A DNA stretch of 58,480 bases from Acanthaster planci (GCF_001949145.1 NW_019091385.1:1048266-1106745); one strand, 5' to 3'. Positions 1 to 14,631 are shown, numbered from the stretch's first letter. Translations and numbers: made by a program. The notes: generated by a model from the letters alone, not told the origin.

Positions 1-3000
1 GTGTACATGTACAGTAGATGCGACAAGTATTGGTGTATTCTTCCTATGGTACTTGCACATGTGTAAGGTGCTTGTGGAATGAGCAATCAGTCACATTCAT
101 TGACATCAGTTACATGTACAGGTGTGAAAAATAGAAAAAAGGTATTGACTAATTTATCAGTAATATTTTGTTACTAACTAATAGAGAAATTCTTGGGAAA
201 AATGGTCCTTGGGCAGCAAACATCACAGCTGAATACAATGACTACAGTGGCCCACCTGATTAGGAAACATTTCCTGGGAGTGCACCAATTGTCTGAGTGA
301 ATAAGTATAAGTAACTTCTTTCATGGCACACACCAAGCCTACCAGAAAAAGAAACAATCGCCTCAAGGAAAGAAGTTCCACTGGTTATGTCATCATACAT
401 GTATAGAGTAGGAATAAAACATAGCATTTATGGGATTAGTTCAAGCAGGAGTTTACTTTACACTACCATCAAGGCTGAATGGAGCTGTCTGGTCCTTGGA
501 TCTAAAACTCAGCTTACGCACATTCAAAAGGCCACCATCTGTTTTTTCTTTCCTGGAGATGTGACTCAAGCTACATGTAGCAACCAACTCTAATTCTGTT
601 TTGGGGGTTTTTCAAAATGATATGGTGCACAAAAAAATCAAACAAAACAATTTACTGGTACTAAAGAAAAAAATATGTTGGAAAATTAAAAACACAGAAT
701 AGAAACATGTACATGTGTGTATTAATTTGTTTTGTCAAATGAGAATTTGTGTTCATATCCCCACGAAAACATGTCTTGCAGTTTTGTTAGTGAGACGGTA
801 TATTTTCTCTGTGAACTTATCAGTGGATCAGACCAAACGTGTTTTTACAATCAAATGAAGAAATGAATAAATTATAAGTTCCAGGGTTGCTTGTGTAATA
901 CTACCAGGTAATATCCATGCCATGGAGCCTGAATTCAGAAGGGTTTGGATTCCAAATACAAGCTGAAATAAATGCCTACCATACAAACAATTCTGACTTG
1001 GAATTGGTGTCAGCGGCCAAGCATCAATTATGAGAATTTGTTGGCTTCCAATATGAAATAGAATTTTACATGGTTCTTACACCCTAATTGTCACAAAGCA
1101 CTCTAGGGTTTGGAGGAATTTGCAAGACTGAGAAAAGTACCACAAGGGTCAAGCCGCTATAACTTTACACTGGGCATGATTCCCATAAGTTTAGGTATGT
1201 ACATTGTACAGACATGTACAGGGAAAACTGTCCTGTTGGTTGTCTGTACAGGTTTGGAGAATTTGGAACAGTTCCTAACAGAAACACCCAATGAGATGGA
1301 AATGTTTCCAACGGTTAACAGCATGCACAAATCTAGAAAAAAAAGTAAACTGAATGACAAGCAGTGGAAATGAGTTGCTTGGATGACAGTGAAAGGGCTT
1401 GAACATGTATGGACTATAGGTACCGGTACATGTGCAAGATTTCTCCTGAATGAGTAAAATTAGGAACACAACGATAGCACATATACAGTATACCTACCCT
1501 GATAAACATCCACTACAGAAAGGTGCACATGATGGGGTAAGTGCATTACTGGGGTGAGGCTATGGGCAAACAAGATGATTTGCACTTGAAACTGATCTTG
1601 CCGGTGACCCTTTTAGAAAGTGGCATTTGTACCGGTGGTGATCTTATAATATTATCAAAATTTATTACTGGTTTGAACTAAACAACCCTTAACACCCTTA
1701 GAATGAGCCTGGTGTACGTGCAATACAGCATGAATGCACATCATTTGTGCACATGTTTGCATGCATGCTGGTTGTTAGAAAAGGGCAGAAAGATGGCATT
1801 GGTTATTTTTGAAACCTTCAACTGACCCCCAAAAGGCATTAAACATACACGGCACTGGCATGCCATGCTTTATTTCATTTCTAATAACCATTTTACCCAA
1901 ATTTTCACAATTTTAATTCATATACATGTATACTCTATATTTTTGTCAAGAACATTTATGGGTATCACAACTAAATTATTTTAAAGACCACTTCTATGAA
2001 ATTTACCACATTTTAACCATGAGATTCTGATGTTAAATACCAAAACAGACAGAGTAGTCCACTATGTAAACAGGTACAGGTTGGAAAAACAGTCGCATTC
2101 CTCATACCAACTCGTAATTTTAATCATGTTATAGGCACTTTGGAGAACGTAACAATACAACACAATACAAGAGAAGTCACTACACTGGAATGGAACGCAA
2201 AAGGAAGGGGCACACTCTGAATCAAAGTTCACAGCAAATCCCAAATTGCGGGAAAAAAAAAACCATCCACGCTGACCTGAATCCCATAGGATAAACAGCT
2301 TTTGACAGGTGGACCCAAGCTGCTTTTGCAAAAGGTCTTTTCAAAGCAGTTGCTGGAGCATTCTAATGAAGAACCACAGGCTTCAACTACCTGAAAAGTC
2401 ACTCATTTTTTTGACAATGGACCATCCTGAGTCTCTGAAGGTCAAATAAAGTGTACAAGAATAACTTTGGGTTTTTCCTTCTTTCCTGGTTCCAAGACCA
2501 CATGGGGAAATGTTTTTTCTCCATCTCTGGTTGGGGTGTTGATGCTAATCCAGCCATGCACATAAAACATGAGGTCAAAAGTGTAGTCCATGTTCTATTG
2601 GAGACTTTTCTTAGGGGAATTCCGTGGCATGTAAGTTGAGAATTCCAACGTGAAAATGGAGATTCAATCGGTGAAGGGTGCAAATGTACAAACAATAATG
2701 GGTGACAAAACTATGCTTACTCTACATGTAATTGTACATTCTGTTCAGTGACACACTCCAACTTCTATGTCAATTTAACAGTTAACACAGGCTACACATG
2801 ACCAGTCTGTTCTACTGGTAAGCAGCTAGCCTGTCTAGCCTGAGGAGTAACCTGACAAAATTCATTTTGTGGATCAGTTTCTTGGTGAGCTTTTATTTTA
2901 TTGGACAATAATTCATTCAGGCTTGTGTTAATGTGACTTTCCAGATCTGCTCTATGCCTTAACCTAAATGACAGCGGAGGCCATACTAGAACTTGCTCAA

Positions 3001-3059
3001 TTTTACAAATCGATTCACAAAACAAATAAAAAAGGAAATTTGTCGGGCACAAAACTCAC
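1..3059. other. TTC28 intron 2 (partial), no coding signal
   Basis: This is A+T-rich sequence between TTC28 exon 2 and the next exon, which lies outside the window. Open frames here are all under 100 codons, lack conserved motifs and lack paired splice sites. There are scattered ACATGTAC-type words and no gene that I recognise. Confidence 0.6.
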
Positions 3060-6000
3060 CTTAGACCACTTTGGGTTGAGTTCTCTGGCCTTAGCAGCAT
3101 CGTGTAATGCTTTCTCATATTGCTTCAGTTTCATATGTGCTGCTGACCGATTGCTGTACAGAATATGATTGGCTGGATCCAAGACCAACGCTTCTGTGTA
3201 GAGACGAATCGCTCGCTCAAAGTCCGAGTTCTGGCATGCTTCATTGCTGAGTCGAACCTTCTCTTGGAAGAGCTGACGCTTGTCTTCCAGGGGCATTGCA
3301 TCTCCTGTTGTGGCACTAGTGGGATTGGAACCCACCGGTAGGGTGGTGGATTCTTTACTTCTGGTGGCCTGTCCACTGAAGTAGGAATCTTTCACAGGGG
3401 GCTTCTGTGTGAAGAGAAGACAAATAAATTTACTGCATTAACTACATGTATATGTACTGGTACACAGACACAAGCCAAAGTGTTTGCTTCATATTTTTCT
3501 TTTCACTGTCAGAGCATTTACTTGAGCTTCTGTCTTTGCCCAAAAAAGTTTCCTGCATGTAAGTCAACAGTTCAAAGTACATGTACAATGGTGCATGTAC
3601 TGTATATTGTAAGATTCAACCTCTTGAATTATGTAGGCCTACATGTACTGGTACCACTCTTTGTTAACCCACCCCCCTTCAAAGATCATGCAAGTTTAAC
3701 TTTCCCTCAAAACATCAGTGCCAATTTGGATGCATTCCACACACAATACCACAGAGACCAGCAGACTCAAATCCAGTGATGCATAGACACACAGCGTAAA
3801 AATGAGTATGTCGTAACAGGAATAAAATAGAATACGACGTTTTTAATTTCAAACTTCTCCATGACATCAAGTTGGCCCTTTTCACCTGAACAGAGGGTCA
3901 CCAAACCACGACTGCTCCTATGAAAGGTGAACAAACCCCAAGGCAATACATTCTTTCACCCCAGTGTCTGCAAATAGTACAATAACCACAATTTTCAATT
4001 TTTTTTGGTTTCGCATTCTGCATGTACGCAGGTTTTATTCCCTCCCCCCCAACAGCAGCTATTAAAGCTTATGTTTTGTTGAACAAATAAAAAAAAAGCT
4101 TTCAAAGGCTTTGGCCTGACTTTTTGAATAATTTGGTAATTTCAAGAAAACTACTAAAGACAACTTTTCAGTGTGAATCAAACAATGGTTTTACAAGGCA
4201 CCTGAAAACTTTCAATCAGTATTTTAACTAGGTTTAAACTGCTGATATAATTGGGTAGTATGTATTGATTTTTCTATTTTGCTTTCAATCCATACTGTAT
4301 CAAGCACTTTGAGATACTCAGTATGGAAAGCGGTTTTTAAACAAACATTTTTATTATTCTTCTTATAAACAGTGCTCTGGTGGGATTTAAAGTTCTTGAT
4401 ACATTTGGCCACGGAGTTAAAAATAGGTACCCGGTATTGTCCCATTTTACTGGTTTCTTGTTGGTCTACCGGCCTTCATTAACCTATTTTCATACCAAAG
4501 AATCCTTGCTCACAAAGTGAATGTCGATCAGAACCTCATATCAGAATGGCAGTCCTTGCTATTGGAATTATTCAGTACTGCCGTACCAGTAGGAACACAG
4601 CAGTTACATTTCTGGTTTCAAAGCAGTCAAATATCTTTTATCCTGTTTGACAATGACGCCTCGACTTTCCATGGAATTGTCCTTGCATTGCATTTTAGTT
4701 TCCTGAATAACGTACTTAGAAAATAAATGCGAGTACATGTACATGTACAGTATGCTGCCTGTAGCTTTGTGCTGTTTACATTGTACACCAACGCTTAACC
4801 ACTACTTTTGTAGTTTGTGCTACAGTACATTATAAAAGTTCTGCATGGCAGCCATTTTTCGGTAAGAGCTTTTGTTCTACAGGGATATACATGAGCAGAC
4901 CTTTTTTACTATCCCTATGCGCCAAAAGCAGTTCCCAGAAATATGGCTGCCATGCAGAACCTCTACATCCAGTAACTTTTCTGCCAAACTTAGCCTTGTC
5001 TCAGCCAAACTTAATATGGTCAGGAGGCAGCTTTGCCAAAGTAGCTCAGCATTCTGTTTGCCAACATGACAAACCCCTGGAACATTCAAGTACCCCCCCC
5101 ACTACTGATAAGCTTAACCATACTCCCTCCACTTGTCACCACTAGGCTTCTGACCCTCCCTGTATTCATGTAAATGAATCGGCCTTGTCAATAAAGGTTT
5201 TGTCCTGGTTTTCAATAGGACCTGTTTGGGTGCAGACACTTAACTGTCACTCTTATGTAAGGGGCTGAAAGGAGGACTAAAAACTGTTTCAATGGGAGGA
5301 TGGGGGGTGTGCTCTTTCAGGAATACTTGAGGTTTATGGCTTAAAAAGAAGGCAATGACATGAGCAGGCTAACAGTAAAAACATGAGATGGATAGAATGA
5401 TTAAGGACGCAATGCTAATATCCCACATGCCTGTCAATGTAGGAAACATGCCAACTCTTGTAAGTCTTGTTCTTTATTTTACCAAAATACCAACTTATCT
5501 CTTTAATACAGGCAGGAAACTTAAAGATGCCAAGCGCACGAAGAAAATGTTTATTGATTGATACTTAATTTAACTCAGCTGAGCTGGACAATAACAAATG
5601 GTGGGCCATTTCTGTGGGTGTTTGTGGAGGTGGGGGGTGAGGTTCACATCCAGTGTTTTTCAATAGGAAAAAATAGGAGTATTTGATAGGAAAACTATTC
5701 AAATCCACTTGCTTTCAAATTCACTTTATCATCCTATTTGAAGTATTTATATTGTTATTGTGGAGTACAGCAGATTTGTAAAAAGAAATAACTCAGGGCT
5801 CAACTTGATTTATTGTAAATTTTTTTACGTTATAGTGCATTCTCTGTTTTAATGTTCATTCCTTTTTCTTCTTTTTTCAGTCTTTTTAAAATTTTCCTTT
5901 TTCATATTTTTTCTTTCTTTCAATCAAGGCCTATGATTTTATATTTCCAATTTTTTTAATATGTAAATCAAACCACAATTCGACGACTTAAACTGGTTGC

Positions 6001-9000
6001 GAGAGTTTGGTTATAAATAAATAAAAATAAAAAAATTCACACGGGATAAAATTTGCTTCATCTGAGCAAAGAAAAGACATTTTCTTTTGAAAAAAAGCTA
6101 CTAGGCTGGGCAGGATTCTTGTTACCTTCTGTTGGATTCAAGAACTTATCGGATTTTTCTGTTGCCAGGGTCTGTTGGTTTTCTTTTGCAGACAGTGCCT
6201 TCTACAACTGGTTATTTTGAGCCTTGGAAATTTAAACAGAATTTCTAGAAAGAAAAGATTTTGGGGGCTTGGTGAAATAAAAAACAATACACCTGTACAA
6301 CAGGTGAATCACAGAACCCCACAGATGTACTGTAAGGACCAACACAGTTGATGACCTCAGGCCAAACCATGAGCTGTAAAAAGCAGTCTTCAAACAAATC
6401 CCACCACCAAGAAGCTGATTCAGGAATTTCATCTGACGATAAATTTGTCATTCCCGCATGACTAACCAACAGAAAAATCCCCCTGGATAACCTTGAACCT
6501 CTTGTCGAATGGGGGCCACTGACCGGGTTATGTCCTAGTGGGAGGATAGCAATATGGAATCTTTTGGTTATTAACCTCTGACTGGTGCTCCACCTTCAGA
6601 CATGACGAAAATTGAAGCCGTCATAGCGGAATCATCTTTGTCAAATCTTCTTTAGTTCATATGAGCAACTATGGATGGAATTCCTCAACAAGAATGCTCC
6701 AGGAAGTAGTATGGTTTTACTCTAAGCTTAAATGACATGCCTCAAGAAGCCAGACCAATGCCCATTATCACAACAAAGTACTTCCCTGGAAAAACCAATC
6801 TTTGCTATAAGAATTGAGAAAACTTTTGTAGTCATTCGAACGAATTCAAACCCATACACATTTCATGATCATACTACATGTAGCTCATTCTACACTAATG
6901 GAGACACATGTCACAAAGCAAATTATCACAAAGACCAATTTTTTGGAATGTTTGAGTAATTTGGAGCAGATTACCAATGTCAGCTGCTTGGGAAGTATAA
7001 ACAGAAAGTCCTCATGGGACTGAGGATCAGAGGTAGCTGTGCTGCCAGCCAGAAATGCTACCCGTCTGTGCTTTTCAAGTTTCCACTTCAGTGGAATAAT
7101 TCAGACTAATCTCTAGGGGAGTAGGGGCACCCTAAGTACATGGTGTCAGTTAGAAACCTACACGTATGTTGTAAACAGTGCTGGTTCTTGTGACCAGAGT
7201 GCTGTAAACTCTTTTGTGACAGGACTCAGAACTTCTTTCAACTTATTTCTTCGACTGATGTATCTACATGTTCCATAATTTTACACAGGCTCTGAGCCTG
7301 AACTTGACTTTAAAACAGACTCAATAACTGCTATTTTGTGTAGGATTTTCTTGTACATATACACTGTACTTAACACATATCGACATGTAAGTTATACATG
7401 TACATTGTACACTTATACAGTACATGTGTATTCAACATTGTACTGTACATGGCTAATCTTCATTAAACAGGACAATTTTATTGTCTGTCATGATAATGAA
7501 CTCAGTGCGTGTACTTAAATATGGTCCTCTGGTGTCACATCTCTTAAGAATCTGCCAAGATTGAAATTCTTAAATCAAGCTGCATGTAAGACTAGACTGC
7601 TAAAGAGGTCATGCCTACCACATTGAAATTGTCAATGGGCTGTGCCGGTGCACATGGTTCAATAAATCCACTGGATCTGTACAGTTGAAAGACATCTGGG
7701 TGGACACTGAAAAAACTACAGTACTGCATGTGTCAGATTTCTGAACACAAATGATCCATCACTGGGAGATATCAGGCACAAATGGTTGGGAATGGGCACA
7801 CTGCATACCTATTCTGTATGGAGTGCAAGTACGCTAGGCAGAAAAACGTGACAATGAACATACCACAGGGCTTAGTGATGTGTAAATGCTGGTCAACAAC
7901 AATGTATTATTTCACTTGCTGGATTGGGTCTGACTGGGAAGGGCATCACATACCATATGACTACATGTCTACCTACCAGAACATATGTCCCCAGGCCATG
8001 CAACCACAATTTGCACACAACCAACAGGTATACGTAAATGTGCATGTACATGTAGGTGGTAAGTTGTAGTATACATGTACATGTAGCATTGGTATGGCTG
8101 TAGGCCCACATTTTTCAGTGTTCCTGGCTTCCTGCTGTGTCCCCTACACCCAGCTTGATAAATTTATGAGGTGAGATGTGACATGTCTGGAGCTGAGGAG
8201 AAAACAAAGGCTGTGGAGGGCTGCTGGAGAGGAGACTAGTACTTGAGTAGGGGAAACAAGCAAAAATTGTATTTCTAAAACAAGACTGGTTTATGAAAAT
8301 GCGCTGAAAATTTACAACTGCATGTCACTTATACCATGATTAAACAATTTATCACTAGCAACTCACTGGCTTATTTCTTTTATTCTGGTTTTGGATTACT
8401 TTTGAAAGTTTTATATTGTGGGGTGTGATTTAAAGCTTTTAAGATTTTTTCCAACATTATCTTGTAATACTTATGTTGGCAAGTAGAAAGTGTAAAATAA
8501 TGACTTCATGTACATTTCAATGTGGCAAATATCGTCCTCAATTTTCTATGAAAATACGTCTTACCAGCTGTGATCTACGATCACAGAGCTGGTTTGGACC
8601 TCCATGTACATCTATGTTACATCTGTCACATTATAATGTGACAGCAATCTTTCGTCACTTAAACAGTTGACCCAATCAAAATACAGTCCTCCCTGTCAGC
8701 AAAGTGAGAGAAGAAAAAGGGTTGGAACCCTGTCAATTCAGTGGCTGGATTGCTGGATGTTTTATCAGCTTATGCAATGAGGAAGCTGTGAAAACACTCA
8801 TTGGCCAGAGCACTTCAAGGGCAAAAACAACAGTGCCACTAACGCAGGAGAGCAACAGGACTGAATAGGTACAGAGTACAGATATACTTGCATGGAAACT
8901 AAACTGGGTTGAAGGACCCATCACCTGTCAAAAAGAGAGCCAAAAATGTAGCTCAACAATTTGTAATACACAAATTACACAATTCAAATAGGCTCAGGTG

Positions 9001-12000
9001 CGATTTGTGTTAAACATTAACTGTGGTGTGACAGGCATTTGGAGTGTATATAGGTTGTGTGGTGAAGCAGCCATATCAACATTGAAGTATGTATCTTACA
9101 AGCAAAAAAATACACAAATGCAAATATTTGACACCATTGTCAACTCACAGCCAATCCTGCTAGCAACAAAGTTTCTTTTTTTACACAATGTTTCTTACAT
9201 TTTTGTCCTCTTCTATGTGTTCCCACTCGATACATATGTAATAAGTTATTAATATGGAATTAAAGTTAATTATATCAAGGACAAAATGGGAATGAGAATG
9301 ATCCCTAACATGTACATAAAACATTAACTGATACTAAAATTCTTTGAACTTTTGAACATAATCATTCAGTAATCTCAATAGGTTAAGCACCAGTGGTTGC
9401 TATGAAATTATTATAACAGGTTGCTCAGGAAATTTTCTTCTTCTACATTTGAACAATGTGTTCCATAGTTCACAGCTTTAATTCACACTCAAAAGGCACA
9501 TGTACATGTACATTACGTACATAAGTACAACGTAACTGAATATAATTACCCTGAATCTAAAATATATATAAATCTATTTTGCAGAATTCTGATGAATTTA
9601 GGATGGTAGAACCAACTGAGCTGTTACCGGTACTTAACATGCACCCTGTCACATTCGCTGCACACTGTGATTTTTTTTTACAAGTACACAGCAAATTACA
9701 CTTCTAAATACATTTGTACAAACAATCCACCAATGGAGGATTTTATGGGAAATCAGCTTTCCTTTGCAAGACTTGGCATCATTATTTGGCAAACAAAAAT
9801 GTTTGGCTTGTACCAGTGTCACTTTTCACACAAAAGACATAATCCATGGAAGGGATCTTTTACCCTGTCCACAGACTACTTACCAGTAATTGTAGCAAAT
9901 ACAGCGCTCTACCCTTGAGATAATGGAGGGACCAGTGTCAACAATCTTGATCCACATTACACACCCAAGCTGTCAGGTGAACTACATGTACACGTACGTA
10001 CTTTACAACATTACAATTCCTCAGTTAATGGATGAATCATAACCATTCATGCTGAAGTTGAAGCAGCCTCCTGTGCTCATTCAAGAGACCAGGTTGGTGT
10101 GGACACAGACTGGGTCGAAATGCCAACAGTAGACTTGAGAGGAAACTATCCAACATGTTTGCAACACTGACCACATGTGAACTGGCATTGAGGGCATTCA
10201 TACTGTGATCAGAGGTGGCAGACAATGTTATGACTGGATGGCTGTTTTAATGAGGGATGTTTATTGCTCCATCTGGTGTTCATGATTGACTGGCCTTCAA
10301 ACAATCTCAAGAAATTGTGAAAAAGCGAGGAAGAACCTGCTCAAATGATCAGAGAGAAATGACACAAATGACACCCAGAGCATGGGAACATTAACCTGAC
10401 AAAAATGGTACGAAGATGCCCCGAGAATAAACACCAAAATTTTAGGTGTACAAAGTATGACTTGCAAGTGCTGTTTTCAGTCAAGAATTGCTGTACAGTA
10501 TTGGAACAAACCTCATAAGCAGCATTCACATCCCAGAGCTATCGGTATCATGATATCAGTCATGATATCAGCACTGCTACCAGCAGAGGTCATGACATGA
10601 AATGAGAGAAGTCACATATTCACCATTCAAAACACTCTTACCGTTCCCTTCAAATTTAAACAAACTTGACAAGTGGGAAATATGAAACTTACTCACTACC
10701 GACAAGCAAAATACATTGTAGCTGCAAAGAAGAGGATACATGTACTCACTCGCTGTAGACTGATCCAAAGAAAAGGATGTGTATTCATTACACTGACACT
10801 ACACTAGCCTGTAGATGGGTAACAGAATAGAAGTTACAGAGGAATGTACATGTACCGTACATGTATGTTGTCAATCTTGGTTTGGTTTTATTTTCAGTGT
10901 CATTGGCATTATCCATGGAGGAAGGAACTCATGCATGGGTTATCTGAGCAACGTTTCCTTCATACCGGTATGCACAAGAGTGAAATCTAATGACCATGAT
11001 CTCAAATTAACCAAGAGGGCTCAACTCCCCTCCCCCATTCCAAGATGTCTCTGCCTGTCAAACTATGACATGTTATTAATCACAGCTAACAAGTGTCCTT
11101 ATCACAGACTACAGGTGGAATGCAGGTGTTTCATTATGAAGCACTGTGGTCAAGGATGGACATGAGAAAAACTTGTACATGTAAGCTGTTGATTAATTGC
11201 CTTGATTTGAATCTGCCTAGGGGCCACTCCAAAATCTGACAAAAAAATCATCAGGTTCTGTTTGCTTGAGCAAGGTGCTGGATTTCTAACTTGCTTTCTA
11301 CAAGATAGCATTTTATGCTCATGACCATGATCTGAAATGGGCCATAGGATATTCTGCCCCTGTGGATTTTCTCTTTGCACTCCAACTTGGATCACAGACC
11401 ATTCAGGTCAACTATTGGTCACTTTGGCCTAGTATTTAGGATATATTTCATGCAACTTTAAGCTACCATGGAAACTTATTAAGTGGTCAACAAATAATTG
11501 CTGGTGAAACTTGGCCTCCATAGTAAGCAGACATTTTTGTTTTCCAGCTGAATAGACAGTAATTGAAAACACCTGAGGAGTACAATTCTCTCACCCTATG
11601 CAAAGATGGCTAACCTCTTGGAACTTTTGTGACAGCTTTGCTATTTTCACGCTTGGAAGAGGCTCTGAGGGCATGCAAGTTGTTCTTTGTGTGTCTGTAT
11701 GGACTATAGGTCAGGACAGTAATTGGTGTGGTAGAGAGCCAGACTTGAAAAGCAATGGGAGGGGAATATTGTGAGCGTGCACTTCTCCATTGGTTCATCT
11801 GTCATTATGGTTACAATTCTCATAAAAGTTGATTTTTGTAGGTCGGTGCCGACTGGCACGGAAGTACCAGTACGGTGTACAAATTCCTTTTCTATATAAC
11901 ACACAACTAGCTGGGTTGAAAATGCTTTGATGACATCACAACAGAAAAAGGAATGAAAAGGAATGAATTTGAAAGGTGGAGCACTGGTTAAGTATGCACA

Positions 12001-14631
12001 GTACAAGTGTATGCAAGGGCATAAGTACATGTACCTTACAGTATGGATGGTAAAACCAAAAAATTGGAATTCTTTCACTTTCAGTATTGTGTCTTCCAGG
12101 ATAATAGGACTGCCACTATTTAATATACACATGCAAAGAAAATTTTCGAAGTTCAAAAGGTTCTTTGACTTTTATATCTCTTTTTTTCAAAGAATTTTTT
12201 TCAAATCTTAGATCCAGTGTGTCTTTTCAAAACCAACAAATAATTTAAATGTAGATATTTACCCTACTGGTATTTTAGTACATGTAGTTCACCAGCCAGA
12301 CTTAACCCTATTAGTGTCCAAGTATTTCAGAAACTGACCAAGGTTGTCTGCCAACAGCAATGTCCAATCCCCTCTGAAGTTCCTTTCATTTGTAAAATAT
12401 TGACACAACAAAAACTGGTACCGCCGTGCCTGGGTCGAAGCCGGATTATTCACCCCACAGACAGAAAGCTGCTTGGGCCAAACAAAAGGTCCCAACGGTT
12501 GCTGCCAAGACAAAATATCACTCTAAACCATCCTATTATCCCTGAACTGAAAACCTTGTGGTCAAACACAATGACAACGGCCAGGAAATAAATACAGCTA
12601 ATGCTTAACAGGCTGAGAGCCTTTTGTGCAGGGACAGGGTGAAAAAAGGGACAGGGTTTAAAAGGGAATTTGGAAATGTGAAGGAATGTTTGGGGTTGAA
12701 ACAAGGATATTTGGGGGATTTGGAAGTTCTTGTTGGGGGTAAAGGGCGGTTTAATCAATGGGCATGGGGATCTGATTGATTTTTTTTAATTTCAAGCAAG
12801 TACATGTAAGAGTACAAGGAGCTTCCATGTGAGCCTGTTCAACATGTACATGTATGGAAAGGTCTGGAAAAAGAGAGGTTTTTATCCTTCATAGGAGGGA
12901 AAGCTTTGCAAGGCTTCTGCATCTGTTGCTTTTACGTAACACAATAACCATCACAAACACTGACATGTGCATTAAATGATTCCGAAAGTCCAAACATAAC
13001 CCCGTCATGAGTTAGTCAAGCATCTGTGACAAATTACTCAATGGCTTTTCAGTGTACCAGGATCCAGACCCAAAGCCATAAAAATGATACTGTATCTCAG
13101 TCTTACATGTATATGGGCTCACTGTACTGCGATCGCCCAGTACAAGTGTATAGAACGAGAGGTCTGTACTGGATGCCTCGAAGAGATTACCCCTCCTCCC
13201 ATCCCCCCCCAAAAAAATTCAGGACTTCAGAGAATGTCAAAAGGATAACATCTGAGTGGACGTGAATTTTAGAGTGATTCACAAAAAGGGAATTAAAATT
13301 AAACCAAAACAATTGATTAAAATGTACAGGCCTAAAGCACGACCACACGCATACTTCTCTAAATTTTGCTGTGGCTCGTAAGGATTCTCTATATCCAGCA
13401 CCAGGCCAGATCTACCATACCAATTACAGATACAATGGTATTTTGGTACTTTATTTTGAATCCTGCTGAAGGCATCCATACATTCATTCTAGATGGTTCT
13501 CATATTTTTCTGACCTTTGAGGAAGGTTCACATGGTCAGGAGAAAAAGTGGATAAAACATTTCTTGCTTTCCTGGCAAATTTCTTCAGATTATCTTTTTT
13601 TCTTTGGTGGGAAATTCCAGACAGGGTCGGTGGCACAAAAACATCTTTTTTCTTTCCTCAGTCAGAGCCCCAAAAGAGAGTCAGCCAAAAACCAAAACCA
13701 TAGAATTAACTATGTACACTCCCTAAAAGATACACGTAAATGATGATAGAGACACTCTTGTTTGTGTTTAAGTGATTTGTGTCTCAGAAGAAAGAAAAAC
13801 ACCGAGTACCGACATGACTGGTGTCAAGGATCTGGAAAGCACTGCAATACGCTGTATGACACATACATGCTCTAGATTCATGTCTGTTGCAACAACTAAT
13901 ACAAGTTGTCAAATATCTGGCTGTGGAGTTAAACCTGCACATGCACTAGAAAACAAATGTTACTTGTTCTGACCATAACCTTCGACCAGTTTTCTGTCAG
14001 TTGTCACTTTGGTGGATGTGAACAAAAGTTGCCTTGCCTAGGCCTTCCAACCTCCATGGTTCAACTGAGTAAAAATCTTGAATTTTCGTTTTAGTAAAAA
14101 TGTTTTCCTCTCAACTGCACATTCAGTCTTCAATTTGTGTCAAGGTTCTTAACACAAATTATTGGATACTGTGATAACCCCATATTTTATTACACAGCCT
14201 TAGGCCTACTCTTTTGAAGCTAGTTAACTACCTTCAAAATTTTTTCCAGACAAGTCGGCTAAATCAATTTTGCGTAATTTTTTGCAGCGAATTTTACCAA
14301 TAAAAACAATTAAGCCTTGACCTAATTTGCAGAAAAAACACTGGAACAAATTTTCAACATTTTGAAATCAAATTTAGGGCAAGTAAATAAGGACAGAGCC
14401 GGTATCAATAAGTGCGGTTTTAGCACGATATCATTCCAACGACAGCAGATAACACCGGTAAACGATAACGCGCACCACAATACAGCGTGCTGTGTACACA
14501 ACACGCTACCAACCGCCACCACACGCATTGACGGCCTATGCAGTTGTCAAGTCAAAATTTGCCCTCGACTTCTTGACAAATTCGACCACCAAACCTACCT
14601 TATCCTTCCCCTTGCCAACCGACTTCTCCAT
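3060..14631 (-). CDS. TTC28: TTC28 (tetratricopeptide repeat protein 28), first two coding exons only
   Basis: Exon 1 coding 14599-14631 (11 codons; ATG in an ACCATGG context; donor GTAGGT). Exon 2 is 3060-3404 (115 codons; acceptor CTTCACACAG, donor GTGAGT). Both junctions are phase 0, so a short Lys-rich start (MEKSVGKGKDK) runs into exon 2. Exon 2 has a Ser/Thr-rich linker and then one TPR unit with the motifs SNEAC, AIRLYTEAL, DPANHILYSNRSAA and ARELNPKW. These match the start of vertebrate TTC28, where the same residues open a very long TPR array followed by a CHAT-like domain. The family member is about 2,500 residues, so only about 5% is here; the next exon must lie before base 1. TTC28 is known as a large TPR scaffold linked to mitosis and the midbody; no function is proven for this copy. 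An 11.2-kb intron separates the two exons. Exon 2 is near certain; exon 1 rests on start context, phase and position in a CpG-richer promoter-like block. Confidence 0.85.
4838..4960. repeat. Long imperfect hairpin (inverted repeat), possible small-RNA precursor or foldback element
   Basis: Arms are 4838-4887 and 4910-4960 with a 22-base loop. The outer 18 bp (GTTCTGCATGGCAGCCAT) pair perfectly. The inner part keeps TTTC, GCTTTTG and AGGGATA blocks, giving about 41 paired positions of 51. The arrangement is visible directly in the sequence; whether it is transcribed and processed is unknown. Confidence 0.7.
8563..8644. repeat. Two adjacent palindromes in TTC28 intron 1
   Basis: The first is a hairpin with arms 8563-8575 and 8579-8593 (ACCAGCT...GTGATC, one 2-base bulge, 3-base loop). 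Thirty bases further, 8623-8644 is a perfect 22-bp palindrome with half-site CTGTCACATTA. No known element was recognised. Confidence 0.75.

Larger units (their letters stand above)
3405..14598. other. TTC28 intron 1 (11.2 kb)
   Basis: No exon of any recognisable gene was found on either strand. The intron holds repeated ACATGTAC/GTACATGT words (for example 4735-4748, 9498-9511, 10847-10866), a long imperfect hairpin at 4838-4960, a pair of strong palindromes at 8563-8644, and a 24-bp near-palindrome at 14484-14507. The longest open frame (minus, 11704-12156, 150 codons) has no family resemblance and no splice support. Confidence 0.6.

Noticed and set aside
11704-12156. 150-codon minus-strand open frame in TTC28 intron 1
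   Set aside because: No recognisable domain, low-complexity hydrophobic/aromatic residue mix, no splice partner or conserved neighbour.
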